Assembly (NCBI GenBank): GCA_002403455.1
Contig: DHHV01000044.1
Location: 1-19,669 of the forward strand
Source: Hyphomonadaceae bacterium UBA4763
GTDB taxonomy: Bacteria > Pseudomonadota > Alphaproteobacteria > Caulobacterales > Aquidulcibacteraceae
Direction of reading: 5' to 3'
Length of the DNA: 19,669 bases
The position numbers were made by a program, and so were the translations under genes. Positions 7,584 to 14,730 of this stretch are shown piece by piece. The notes beneath the pieces were generated by a model. The model was not told the origin of the DNA and made no database searches. It was given only the letters and a program-made list of their open reading frames with translations. How positions within the stretch are numbered: the stretch's first letter is position 1; every line of letters begins with the position of its first letter.

Positions 7584-8525
7584 ATGAAACAAGACGCCCG
7601 CGCTCCTGCGAAGCCCCGCCGATTTCCCTGGGGTCGAACCGCCCTCGGCGTTGCGCTGTTGGGATTGGTCGGGATCGGCGCCATGATTTGGCCCTGGCTG
7701 GATGCGTTTTTCCCCTTCACGACGGCGCAGCGCAGCTTGCAATCGGCCCGCGCTCAGCTTGCCCCTTATACAAGCGTGACCCTCCCCGCAGGTGAGGGGC
7801 CGTTTCCCGTCGTCATTTTGATGCATGGCTGCGCCGGTCCGCGCGGCGGCGTCGCGCCTTACGCTGAGCGGGCGGCGGCCCTGGGCGTTGCGGCGCTCGC
7901 GCCTGATTCCAACGCCGCGCGCGGCTGGGATGTGGCGCAAGCGGTCGACAAGGTCTGCGCCGGAAGAGAGCTCTGGGGCCGCGAGCGCGTCGGCGATTTG
8001 ATGGCGATGCTCGATTGGGTGGGGAGCGATCCGCGCTTCGACACAGAGCGCGTGGTGTTGGCGGGTTGGAGCCATGGCGGCTGGACGGTGATGGACGCGC
8101 TGGCGATGGATTTTGACCGCCGCCGGCCGTCGGGCCTGCGCGACGCGATGCGCGCGCCGCTCGAAAAGGTTGATGGGGCGTTTTTGGTCTATCCCTATTG
8201 CGGGTTTTTGGCTCTGTCCGCCCAAGGCGAATGGGTGACGCGGCCGGCGGCGGTCGAGATGATTTCCGTGTTGGGGGACGCCGTCGTCTCCACCGCCGAA
8301 TGCGAACGGGTGATCGCCCATCAACGCGACGCTGGCATCGCCATCGACATGGATGTCTGGGAGGGCGGCCTCAGTCACGCTTTCGACGAACCGGCAAGCG
8401 ATGCGTATAACCCAGACGCGACAGCGCGGATTTATGCGCGGTTCGACGCCTTCCTGACCAGGGCTTTGGGCGTGACGCCTGCTAAGACCGGCCCGGATGC
8501 GGCCGCCGGCGCGCCAGCGCGTTGA
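7584..8525 (+). CDS. Membrane-anchored dienelactone hydrolase-like protein
   Basis: A 313-residue alpha/beta hydrolase. Residues 1-17 are basic and 18-40 form one hydrophobic helix, so the enzyme is probably anchored in the inner membrane with its catalytic domain outside. LMHGCAG (residues 79-85) gives the oxyanion region, GWSHGG (161-166) carries nucleophile Ser163, and GLSHAFDE (262-269) supplies the probable catalytic His265. This pattern is that of the dienelactone hydrolase family; the substrate is unknown. It starts 8 bases after the ChrR-like gene, with AAAAGGC just ahead of the ATG, so the two are almost certainly co-transcribed. The C-terminal 20 residues are Ala/Pro-rich and probably disordered. 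Confidence 0.87.
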   Translation: MKQDARAPAKPRRFPWGRTALGVALLGLVGIGAMIWPWLDAFFPFTTAQRSLQSARAQLAPYTSVTLPAGEGPFPVVILMHGCAGPRGGVAPYAERAAALGVAALAPDSNAARGWDVAQAVDKVCAGRELWGRERVGDLMAMLDWVGSDPRFDTERVVLAGWSHGGWTVMDALAMDFDRRRPSGLRDAMRAPLEKVDGAFLVYPYCGFLALSAQGEWVTRPAAVEMISVLGDAVVSTAECERVIAHQRDAGIAIDMDVWEGGLSHAFDEPASDAYNPDATARIYARFDAFLTRALGVTPAKTGPDAAAGAPAR

Positions 8526-8597
8526 AGGACTTCGAGCGATGTCGCCGTTTTCTGGCCGCAAAGACGCTCAACGCCAACGCCTATTTGGGACGCACAA

Positions 8598-9158
8598 TCA
8601 AACGTCTGCCGCCAAAGCTTGCAGCCAACCGCCAAATTTACGGCATTTCGACTTCAAGATCCCCGCAGCATAGGCTTCCGCCGATATTGGAGGATGGCGC
8701 AGTCTGTCGCGTATCGATGTAATCGACCGCAGCATTCGATCGGGCTCTTTTTTCGCCAAGTCGAGCAATATCTCATCGGGCGTGGCGGCGATTAAACCAT
8801 GTGGCGACAGCGCTTTTCGCGGAAAGTCCTTGAGGTTCCATGTCACGATCGTGGCGCGCATGGTCAGTGCGGCTTGCGCAACATGTTCGTCATTTGGGTC
8901 CGGTAATCCGAAGGCGACGGTGTCGATCAAGTCGTCATCCACGTAGGCAGACGGAAATGCGGCGCGGATAATGTGAGCGGTCCGACCGGTGACGGCTTGC
9001 AAGGTCGGTCGATTGGCAACCAAAGCGGCGGTCCATTCCGCCTCAATGCGGTTGGTCCAAAAAACTTGCGCCAAATTGTCTTGACGAAGTTGCAGGAAGA
9101 GGTCGCGGAGCCGCGCGGAATACAGCACATTGGCGTCCAAAACCAATCGATTTGACAT
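8598..9158 (-). CDS. PIN-domain toxin (VapC-like ribonuclease)
   Basis: A 186-residue PIN-domain protein. The N-terminus RLVLDANVLYS carries Asp8; the acidic set continues with E41 in EAEWTAAL, D90 in DPNDEHVAQAA and D111 in WNLKDFP, as expected for a magnesium-dependent RNase of the VapC superfamily. Residues after about 135 form an extra helical C-terminal part. Only three bases separate its ATG from the stop of the upstream excisionase-type antitoxin gene, the usual layout of a type II toxin-antitoxin pair. Its target RNA is unknown. The catalytic set appears complete, so it is probably active. Confidence 0.9.
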   Translation of the reverse strand: MSNRLVLDANVLYSARLRDLFLQLRQDNLAQVFWTNRIEAEWTAALVANRPTLQAVTGRTAHIIRAAFPSAYVDDDLIDTVAFGLPDPNDEHVAQAALTMRATIVTWNLKDFPRKALSPHGLIAATPDEILLDLAKKEPDRMLRSITSIRDRLRHPPISAEAYAAGILKSKCRKFGGWLQALAADV

Positions 9159-9161
9159 GCT

Positions 9162-9578
9162 CTAATCGTAGAGGCCAGCCGCTTGATTGAGAGCGACCAG
9201 TTCATCCAGCGCGGCGTCCTGGCGGCCGCGCTCTTGGTCTCGATAAGCGACGAGGTCCGCCGTTCTGATTCGACGATGAACGCCGATCGTGCGGAAAGCG
9301 AGCGCTCCGGTCTCAAGCAATTTCACCAATGTGGGGCGCGAAACCCCCAATAAATCGGCGGCCTCTTGGGTCGTAAGCTCTGCATCAAGCGGCAGGATTG
9401 CCGCCCCATCACCCGTCGCCAACGCGGACAAAAGGTGGTCAAGAGCGGCGATGGCGACGGATGGCAGGACGTCATTACCGGTCATTGGCCTGCCATCGCG
9501 CATTGCGTTCAATGCGCGGCGCGCTTGGGAGATATCCAGCTCAGAACCTGGCGGGATAATGCTGGCGACCTTACTCAT
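9162..9578 (-). CDS. Excisionase-type HTH protein, probable antitoxin
   Basis: A 138-residue protein. The first 60 or so residues are helical. Residues about 67-115 form a MerR/excisionase-like DNA-binding domain with LTTQEAADLLGVSRPTLVKLLETG followed by a wing and RIRTADLVAYR, as in the excisionase (HTH_17) family. The acidic C-terminal tail (about 116-138) probably binds and blocks the PIN toxin. It is translated just before that toxin, and such HTH/PIN pairs are known toxin-antitoxin modules; autorepression is expected. The ATG has no Shine-Dalgarno sequence, but a promoter-like pair places the transcript start almost at the ATG, so a leaderless mRNA is possible. Confidence 0.87.
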   Translation of the reverse strand: MSKVASIIPPGSELDISQARRALNAMRDGRPMTGNDVLPSVAIAALDHLLSALATGDGAAILPLDAELTTQEAADLLGVSRPTLVKLLETGALAFRTIGVHRRIRTADLVAYRDQERGRQDAALDELVALNQAAGLYD

Positions 9579-9585
9579 TGGCGGA

Positions 9586-9625
9586 GGCTAGCACAAAACG
9601 AAAAAAACGAAAAGTCGATCCGAAA
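9586..9625 (-). promoter_or_regulatory. Candidate toxin-antitoxin promoter and operator
   Basis: On the minus strand, CTTTTC (9614-9609) and CTAGCC (9591-9586) are separated by 17 bases. Transcription would begin close to 9578, the first base of the antitoxin ATG. CGAAA recurs on the plus strand at 9599-9603, 9608-9612 and 9621-9625, overlapping this promoter, as expected for an autorepression site. This is a pattern match only. Confidence 0.35.
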
Positions 9626-9735
9626 GTCGGTCGCATCGCTCATTGATCGGCGCGCGGGGCCGCCAAGTTTCTGTATCGCCCTGCCGCTGCACGTGTTAAA
9701 ATCCATGAGAGACGTAATGCTATTTGACTTTGAAT

Positions 9736-10020
9736 ATGACGGTAACCACCTTTTCCTCTTGCGTCGATGGGACCTCAAAAACCGCGTTTGCCAGGGCTGC
9801 CAAGACGTCCGACCGTCGCGTCGCGCAGCTGTTGAGCGATGTCATGCGCGCCTTAGTTGACCAGCAAAGACAAGTAGCGGACCTAGAGTTGTTGTTCCGC
9901 CGTCAAGTACACATTGGGGTCGATAAAGCCAATGCGGGCGCTTTGATCATGACGTCGGATGTAGAAGAAATTTTTTGCGCTAAGCGTCAACTGACGCGCT
10001 TGCTTGCCCGCCAAGACTAA
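9736..10020 (+). CDS. Small ORF with Phd-antitoxin-like N-terminus, probably degenerate
   Basis: A 94-residue reading frame from the ATG at 9736 (a TTG four codons earlier is also possible). It begins MTVTTFSS, the common opening of Phd/YefM-type antitoxins, and continues TSKTAFARAAKT then DRRVAQLLS. These pieces look like the Phd segments around RAKRAA and DRGRPAHVLLS with parts missing. The rest (residues about 40-94) is helical and does not match Phd. There is no good ribosome binding site and no partner toxin. It ends in TAA at 10018-10020, and the same frame then stays open into the helicase. It is most likely a decayed antitoxin fused to other sequence, but a real small protein is not excluded. 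Confidence 0.38.
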   Translation: MTVTTFSSCVDGTSKTAFARAAKTSDRRVAQLLSDVMRALVDQQRQVADLELLFRRQVHIGVDKANAGALIMTSDVEEIFCAKRQLTRLLARQD

Positions 10021-10163
10021 AGCCAAGCACCACGCCCCCTCGCTTTTCGCTCAAGCAACGCCATCATCACGCGCTGCATCCATATCGGCCGGGAGGTCCC
10101 GCTGCGCCAAAAACTCGAGGTTCCCAGCACAGCGCCGCTCGAGCGCGCGCGCGGGCCGGCGCC

Positions 10164-10168
10164 GGAGG
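10164..10168 (+). promoter_or_regulatory. GGAGG site suggesting a rare helicase start
   Basis: A strong Shine-Dalgarno sequence, GGAGG, lies 8 bases before an in-frame ATT (10177-10179) but 17 bases before the first in-frame standard start, GTG at 10186. Starting at ATT would restore the beta strand IAAVL that normally precedes the Walker A motif. A second such pair exists upstream: GGGAGG at 10091-10096, five bases before an in-frame CTG at 10102. Confidence 0.35.
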
Positions 10169-10185
10169 ATGCGCGCATTGCCGCC

Positions 10186-12792
10186 GTGCTCGGCCCGACC
10201 AATACCGGCAAGACCCATTATGCGATCGAGCGGATGTTGTCGTTTCGTAGCGGCATGCTCGGCCTGCCATTGCGGCTCTTGGCGCGCGAGGTCTATGACC
10301 GCATCGTCAAAGTGCGCGGCCCGGCGGCAGTTGCGCTGATCACCGGCGAAGAGCGGATCGCGCCCGAAACGGCGCGGTTTCACGTCGCAACGGTCGAGGC
10401 CATGCCGCTCGATCTCGCCGTCGATTTTCTTGGCGTCGACGAGGTGCAATTATGCGCCGATCGCGATCGCGGCCATATCTTCACCGACCGGCTGTTGCGC
10501 GCCCGCGGCCAGGCCGAAACGTTGTTTCTAGGCTCGGACACCGCCCGCCCAATTCTGCGCAAGCTGATCCCCGATATCGAGATCCTCCGCCGCGAGCGGA
10601 TGTCGAAATTAACCTACGCCGGCGTGCGCAAGGTCACCAAATTGCCGCGCCGCAGCGCGATCGTCGCCTTCTCGGCCGAGAACGTCTATGCGATCGCCGA
10701 GCTGATCCGGCGCCATCGCGGCGGCGCAGCCGTGGTCATGGGCGCGTTGTCGCCGCGCACGCGCAACGCGCAAGTCGCGCTTTATCAATCCGGCGAAGTC
10801 GATTTCCTGGTGGCGACCGATGCGATCGGCATGGGCCTCAACATGGATGTCGAGCATGTCGCTTTTGCGCAAGCCAGCAAGTTTGACGGCGACACGACCC
10901 GCGCGCTGCGCGCCGATGAGATCGCCCAGATCGCTGGCCGGGCCGGACGCTATGTCACCGACGGGGCGTTTGGCGAAACGGTCGACTGCCCGCCCTTTGA
11001 CTCTGAGATGATCGAGCGGGTCGAAAACCACCATTTCGACGCGCTGACCAGCGCCGAATGGCGCAATAGCGCGCTGGCCTTCGACCGGGTGGAGGATTTG
11101 CTGGCCTCGCTCGAGGCCCAAGCGCCGGATCCGATCTTGCGGCGGGCGCGACCGGCGACGGACGAAGAAACCTTGCGCCGCTTGGTGGCCGATCCCCATT
11201 TACGCGCGGCGGCCAAGGGCAAAGCCGGCGTGCGGCGGCTGTGGGAATTGTGCCAATTGCCCGATTTCCGTAACGGTACGATCGATGAGCATGTGCGGCT
11301 GGTTCGGCAATTCGCAGGCCCGCTCTTGCGCCAACGCGGCGTGCTCGATCCCGATCTTTTGGCGCGTGAGATCAGCCATTGCGACCGCCTCGAAGGCTCG
11401 ATCGAGCAGATTTCGGCCCGATTGGCGCAGATTCGCACCTGGACCTATGCCGCCAACCGCCCTGATTGGGTGGCCGATCCCGCGCATTGGCGCGAGCGCG
11501 CCCGCGCGGTCGAAGACAAGCTCTCTGATGCGCTGCACGCTTTGCTGTCCGAACGCTTCGTCAACCGCCGGACGACGGCTTTGTTGGCGGGCTTGCGGCG
11601 GGAGGACGCGCTGCTCGCTGGGGTCACAGCGGCGGGCGAGGTGATTGTCGAGGGCCATTCGGTCGGTCGCTTGCAGGGCCTGCATTTTGACGCCGACCCC
11701 TTGGCGTTTGGGCTCGAGGAGCGGGCTCTACGCAACGCCGCCCAGCGCGCCCTGAAGCCCGAGATCGCCCGTCGGGTTGGTTTGTTGTTGCAAGCCCCGG
11801 ATTCAGCCTTTGCGCTGGATGATCAGGGGCGGCTGTTATGGGAGGGCTGCGCGGTCGGCGCCTTGCGCCAGACCCATGTGTTGGCGCCGGATTGCCGGGC
11901 GCTCGCCAATGACGCCATCAGTGACGCGCAAAGCCAGCGGATCGGCGATCGGTTGCGGGCGTTTCTGGCGCGTGAGATGGCCAAAATGCTGCCGGCTTTT
12001 GCGGCGGTCGAGGCGCTGGCCCAGCAAGCGGACGCATCGGCGGCGCTGCGCGCTTTTGCCTATGCCTGGCGGGAGGCGACCGGGCTGTTGCCGCGCGCCG
12101 AATTTCCCGATTTTGCGCATTTAACGCGCGCCGATCGCGCGCGTCTCGGCCAAGCCGGCGTCAGCATTGGCGCGGCCTTTGCCTTTGCGCCGCGCCATCT
12201 GAAACCGCGATCAGCGGCGTTCTTGGCGCTGCTGCGGCGCGCGGCGAGCGGCAAAGCGATGGAAGAAGCGCTCAACGCGCGGGCCCCCGCCGCGATTGCT
12301 ATGCCCTTGGTTGCCGAATGGAGCGCGCGCGATTATGCGGCGTGGGGATTTTGGCCGGTTGGCGCGATCGCCTTGCGGGTCGACATGATCGAGCGGGGGC
12401 TGAAGGCCCTCGCGCGCCCGGTCGCCGCTGCGCCTGCGGCCGCGTCAGGCGGGCAGATGAGCGAAACGCCCGCGTCGCCCGATCTTGCGGCCCTAGCGGT
12501 CGCAGACGCCGCCCGCCTTTGGCGCGTTCGGCCCAACGAGGCCGTCGAGATCATCAAAGCGATCGGTTGGCGCTGGAAACTCGACCCTGGCGGTTTGTCG
12601 GGGGCCTGGCGTGCGCCGCAGCGTCCCGCGTCAACGCCATCCCGTCCGACCCAAGCCAGCCGTGCGCCTGCACCGACAAACTCGCCCTTTGCCGCGCTCG
12701 CCAGCCTGACGTTTCAGACCACAGCGCCGCGCCGGCCAAGGCGCCGCAAATCCGCCGCAACGCGCTCGCATCCTGCCAAGAAAGCCGAATGA
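10186..12792 (+). CDS. SUV3-like ATP-dependent RNA helicase
   Basis: An 868-residue (from GTG 10186) superfamily 2 helicase like mitochondrial SUV3, standard in alphaproteobacteria and thought to act in RNA turnover or ribosome-related RNA unwinding. The Walker A motif GPTNTGKT is at residues 3-10, the DEVQ Walker B at 85-88, and QIAGRAGR (motif VI) at 248-255. A long C-terminal helical region follows, ending in a basic Pro/Arg-rich tail. Family members normally have residues before Walker A, so the GTG start seems too late. The frame is open upstream to the TAA at 10018-10020 with GC-rich coding-like sequence but no ATG, GTG or TTG; ATT at 10177 or CTG at 10102 are candidates. The stop overlaps the next ATG by 4 bases. 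Confidence 0.93.
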   Translation: MLGPTNTGKTHYAIERMLSFRSGMLGLPLRLLAREVYDRIVKVRGPAAVALITGEERIAPETARFHVATVEAMPLDLAVDFLGVDEVQLCADRDRGHIFTDRLLRARGQAETLFLGSDTARPILRKLIPDIEILRRERMSKLTYAGVRKVTKLPRRSAIVAFSAENVYAIAELIRRHRGGAAVVMGALSPRTRNAQVALYQSGEVDFLVATDAIGMGLNMDVEHVAFAQASKFDGDTTRALRADEIAQIAGRAGRYVTDGAFGETVDCPPFDSEMIERVENHHFDALTSAEWRNSALAFDRVEDLLASLEAQAPDPILRRARPATDEETLRRLVADPHLRAAAKGKAGVRRLWELCQLPDFRNGTIDEHVRLVRQFAGPLLRQRGVLDPDLLAREISHCDRLEGSIEQISARLAQIRTWTYAANRPDWVADPAHWRERARAVEDKLSDALHALLSERFVNRRTTALLAGLRREDALLAGVTAAGEVIVEGHSVGRLQGLHFDADPLAFGLEERALRNAAQRALKPEIARRVGLLLQAPDSAFALDDQGRLLWEGCAVGALRQTHVLAPDCRALANDAISDAQSQRIGDRLRAFLAREMAKMLPAFAAVEALAQQADASAALRAFAYAWREATGLLPRAEFPDFAHLTRADRARLGQAGVSIGAAFAFAPRHLKPRSAAFLALLRRAASGKAMEEALNARAPAAIAMPLVAEWSARDYAAWGFWPVGAIALRVDMIERGLKALARPVAAAPAAASGGQMSETPASPDLAALAVADAARLWRVRPNEAVEIIKAIGWRWKLDPGGLSGAWRAPQRPASTPSRPTQASRAPAPTNSPFAALASLTFQTTAPRRPRRRKSAATRSHPAKKAE

Positions 12793-13085
12793 CCGACAAC
12801 GAGAAACTCCGTCTTGATGTTTTCTTGCACCGAGCGCGTTTTTTCAAAACGCGCGAGGGCGCCGCTGCGGCGATTGAAACGCGCGGCGTTCGCCTGGAAA
12901 GCGCGGGCGCGCTGCGCAAAGTCCACAAAACCAGCCAATTGATCGGGATCGGCGATCGCTTGAGCCTGCACACCCCGCGCGGCGCCATGGCGTTTGAAGT
13001 TCTGGCGTTGCCGGTCCGGCGCGGCCCGCCGGAAGAAGCGCGCGGCTGTTACCGCGATTTGCTCGCCCCCGCGAACGAACCTTGA
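12789..13085 (+). CDS. S4-domain RNA-binding protein, Hsp15-like
   Basis: A 98-residue protein with one S4 RNA-binding domain: LRLDVFLHRARFFKTREGA at residues 7-25, then a basic turn and the IGIGDRLSLHTPRG strand region. A short tail with RRGPPEEARGCYRDL is typical of HslR/Hsp15-like proteins. E. coli Hsp15 recycles 50S subunits that carry nascent chains; the same role here is an inference. The ATG lies within the helicase stop (ATGA), so translation is probably coupled to the helicase. This helicase/S4 pair, followed by ferredoxin and CarD genes, is a common alphaproteobacterial arrangement. Confidence 0.92.
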   Translation: MTDNEKLRLDVFLHRARFFKTREGAAAAIETRGVRLESAGALRKVHKTSQLIGIGDRLSLHTPRGAMAFEVLALPVRRGPPEEARGCYRDLLAPANEP

Positions 13086-13200
13086 GCAACCGTTCCGCCG
13101 ATATCACCTTTGCGTGTGGCCGACCGTTTGGCCGCATTGACAGACGCCCAGGCAAATCCCAATTGGGCGCATCGTTTGTTCGCAAGGAATTCTTCGCGCC

Positions 13201-13542
13201 ATGACCTATATCGTCACCGACGCCTGCGTGAAATGCAAATATATGGATTGCGTCGAGGTCTGCCCCGTCGATTGCTTTTATGAAGGCGAAAATTTCCTGG
13301 CGATCCACCCCGAAGAATGCATCGATTGCGGCGTCTGCGAACCGGAATGCCCGGTCGATGCGATCAAGCCGGACACCGAAGACACGCCTGACGGCAAGTG
13401 GTTGAAAATCAACGACGAATTTTCGCGGGTGTGGCCAAACATCACCAGCAAGCGCGATCCGCTGCCCGACGCGGACGCCTTCGCCAAGGAAACCGGCAAG
13501 TTTGAGAAATATTTCAGCACAGAGCCCGGTCAGGGCGATTGA
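13201..13542 (+). CDS. fdxA: 7Fe ferredoxin FdxA
   Basis: A 113-residue cytosolic electron carrier of the FdxA type, with one [3Fe-4S] and one [4Fe-4S] cluster. Cysteines C9, C17 and C50 fit the 3Fe site; C21, C40, C43 and C46 fit the 4Fe site (CIDCGVC..ECP). The C-terminal part with WPNITSKRDPLPDAD is typical of proteobacterial FdxA. AAGGA at 13184-13188 lies 12 bases before the ATG. A perfect TTGACA at 13137-13142 could be a -35 element, but no convincing -10 is seen 16-18 bases further on. The physiological redox partner is unknown. Confidence 0.96.
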   Translation: MTYIVTDACVKCKYMDCVEVCPVDCFYEGENFLAIHPEECIDCGVCEPECPVDAIKPDTEDTPDGKWLKINDEFSRVWPNITSKRDPLPDADAFAKETGKFEKYFSTEPGQGD

Positions 13543-13981
13543 TCGATCGCTGCAGCGCGCGCGCTACCCTTCAGCCTGGCGACAAGCCGCTGGCTCGCAC
13601 CGGTTTTCGCCTGTCAATTGCGACACTTTTCTTTCGTGGGAAAATGCGCTATAAGGACGGGGCTGAGAGCAGCGGGACCGCTGTATCAAGGTTTTGCGTT
13701 TCCATGCTGGAGCGCAACACATCGCGCCGACAAATTGTCAGCGGGATGGTGAAGGAAACAAGGGCTACAAACGAGGGCTACACTTGGGCGCGTAATCCAG
13801 TTTGACCCGTGAGGGCGTCTTCCCATCCCGTCGAGCAGCGAAAGGCGAGCAAACACCAGCTAAAACGGCAGTCGTCACGGGGTCTTCCCGTCGAGCCTGT
13901 TCTGCGCCCCTACCCACATTTTGCGTGTGTCATCGCGACGCCACTGGCGTCGTACTCAATTCTTATAATCTGGAGATCAGA
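13543..13981 (+). other. Long fdxA-carD intergenic region / carD leader
   Basis: 439 bases without a convincing gene. The sequence contains a hairpin CAGCG-GGAC-CGCTG (13670-13683), a tandem 13-base repeat with AGGGCTACA at 13761-13769 and 13774-13782, and two similar segments (GTCTTCCC...CCCGTCGAGC at 13817-13836 and GTCTTCCCGTCGAGC at 13882-13896). The second lies against the hairpin ACGGG-GTCTT-CCCGT (13877-13891). A promoter-like pair at 13626-13654 would make about 320 nt of this region the carD 5' leader or a separate small RNA. No clear fdxA terminator is seen. Confidence 0.45.
13626..13654 (+). promoter_or_regulatory. Candidate promoter of the carD leader
   Basis: CTTTTC (13626-13631) and CTATAA (13649-13654) are spaced by exactly 17 bases and match the alphaproteobacterial CTTGAC-N17-CTATAT pattern at 9 of 12 positions. 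The predicted start near 13661 lies about 320 bases before the carD ATG. Confidence 0.4.
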
Positions 13982-14515
13982 ATGGCGATCGAGACCACAA
14001 AAACCAAAATTGATTTCAAAGTTGGCGATTTTGTTGTCTATCCCGCTCATGGCGTCGGGCGAATTACGGGGATTGAAACGCAAACGATTGCCGGCATGAC
14101 TGTCGAGCTCTTCGTTATTTCCTTTGAACAAGACAAATTGACCTTGCGGGTGCCGACCGCAAAAGCCCGCTCCGGCGGCATGCGCCAATTGGCGACCAAC
14201 AAATTGATGGAAGACGCGATCCGCACGCTCGGCGGACGCGCGCGCATCAAGCGCGTGATGTGGAGCCGCCGCGCCCAGGAATATGAGGCCAAGATCAATT
14301 CGGGCGATCTCGTCTCGATCGCCGAAGTCGTGCGCGATCTCTATCGCGCCGCTGACCAGCCGGAACAATCCTATTCCGAGCGGCAATTGTTTGAATCGGC
14401 GCTTGATCGCATGGCGCGCGAGCTCGCGGCGCTGGAAAGCATCGACCGCGATTCGGCCGTTGCCCGCCTCACCGATTCCCTGATCAAGCGCACGGCCGCT
14501 CAAGCCGCCGCATAA
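13982..14515 (+). CDS. carD: CarD family transcriptional regulator
   Basis: A 177-residue CarD protein. The N-terminal RNA-polymerase-interacting domain (residues about 11-65) begins FKVGDFVVYPAHGVGRITGIE, and LTLRVPTAKARSGGMRQL follows; the helical C-terminal DNA-binding domain runs from about 75 to 165. CarD binds RNA polymerase beta and stabilises open promoter complexes, often affecting rRNA promoters. The frame continues upstream to 13802, but the ATG at 13982 gives the standard N-terminus and has GGAGA at 13972-13976 with five-base spacing. A strong intrinsic terminator follows. Confidence 0.95.
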   Translation: MAIETTKTKIDFKVGDFVVYPAHGVGRITGIETQTIAGMTVELFVISFEQDKLTLRVPTAKARSGGMRQLATNKLMEDAIRTLGGRARIKRVMWSRRAQEYEAKINSGDLVSIAEVVRDLYRAADQPEQSYSERQLFESALDRMARELAALESIDRDSAVARLTDSLIKRTAAQAAA

Positions 14516-14540
14516 GATCGTGCATTAATCGCGCAAATCA

Positions 14541-14574
14541 AAGCCGGTCGGCCCCGCCGACCGGCTTTTTGTTT
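14541..14574 (+). terminator. Intrinsic terminator of carD
   Basis: A perfect 12-bp stem, 14541-14552 paired with 14556-14567, has a three-C loop and runs into TTTTTGTTT. It starts 26 bases after the carD stop codon. It is the clearest terminator in the window. Confidence 0.93.
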
Positions 14575-14730
14575 ACCGCTCTCGACCCGTTATTTGCGAA
14601 ACAACAAGCGGCGAAAGCGGGCGCTGACGCAGTGGTCTTTGCTCTCGCCAAGCCCAATCAACATGCTATAGCCGCCAACGCATTTGGGGCGGTGCGCATT
14701 GGGCGACATATGAAAAGGTGCAGATAATCG

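Noticed and set aside
13658..13690. Possible TPP riboswitch: GGGGCTGAGAG near the carD leader start
   Set aside because: Only the GGCTGAGA part matches. The ACCC..GAACCTGAT and late conserved THI-box parts are missing, and carD is not a thiamine gene.
13964..13969. Perfect TATAAT just before carD
   Set aside because: Its transcript would start inside the carD Shine-Dalgarno, and no -35 is found 16-18 bases upstream.
13802..13981. N-terminal extension of CarD from an earlier in-frame start
   Set aside because: The added residues do not resemble CarD, and the internal ATG at 13982 has a better ribosome binding site and the family N-terminus.
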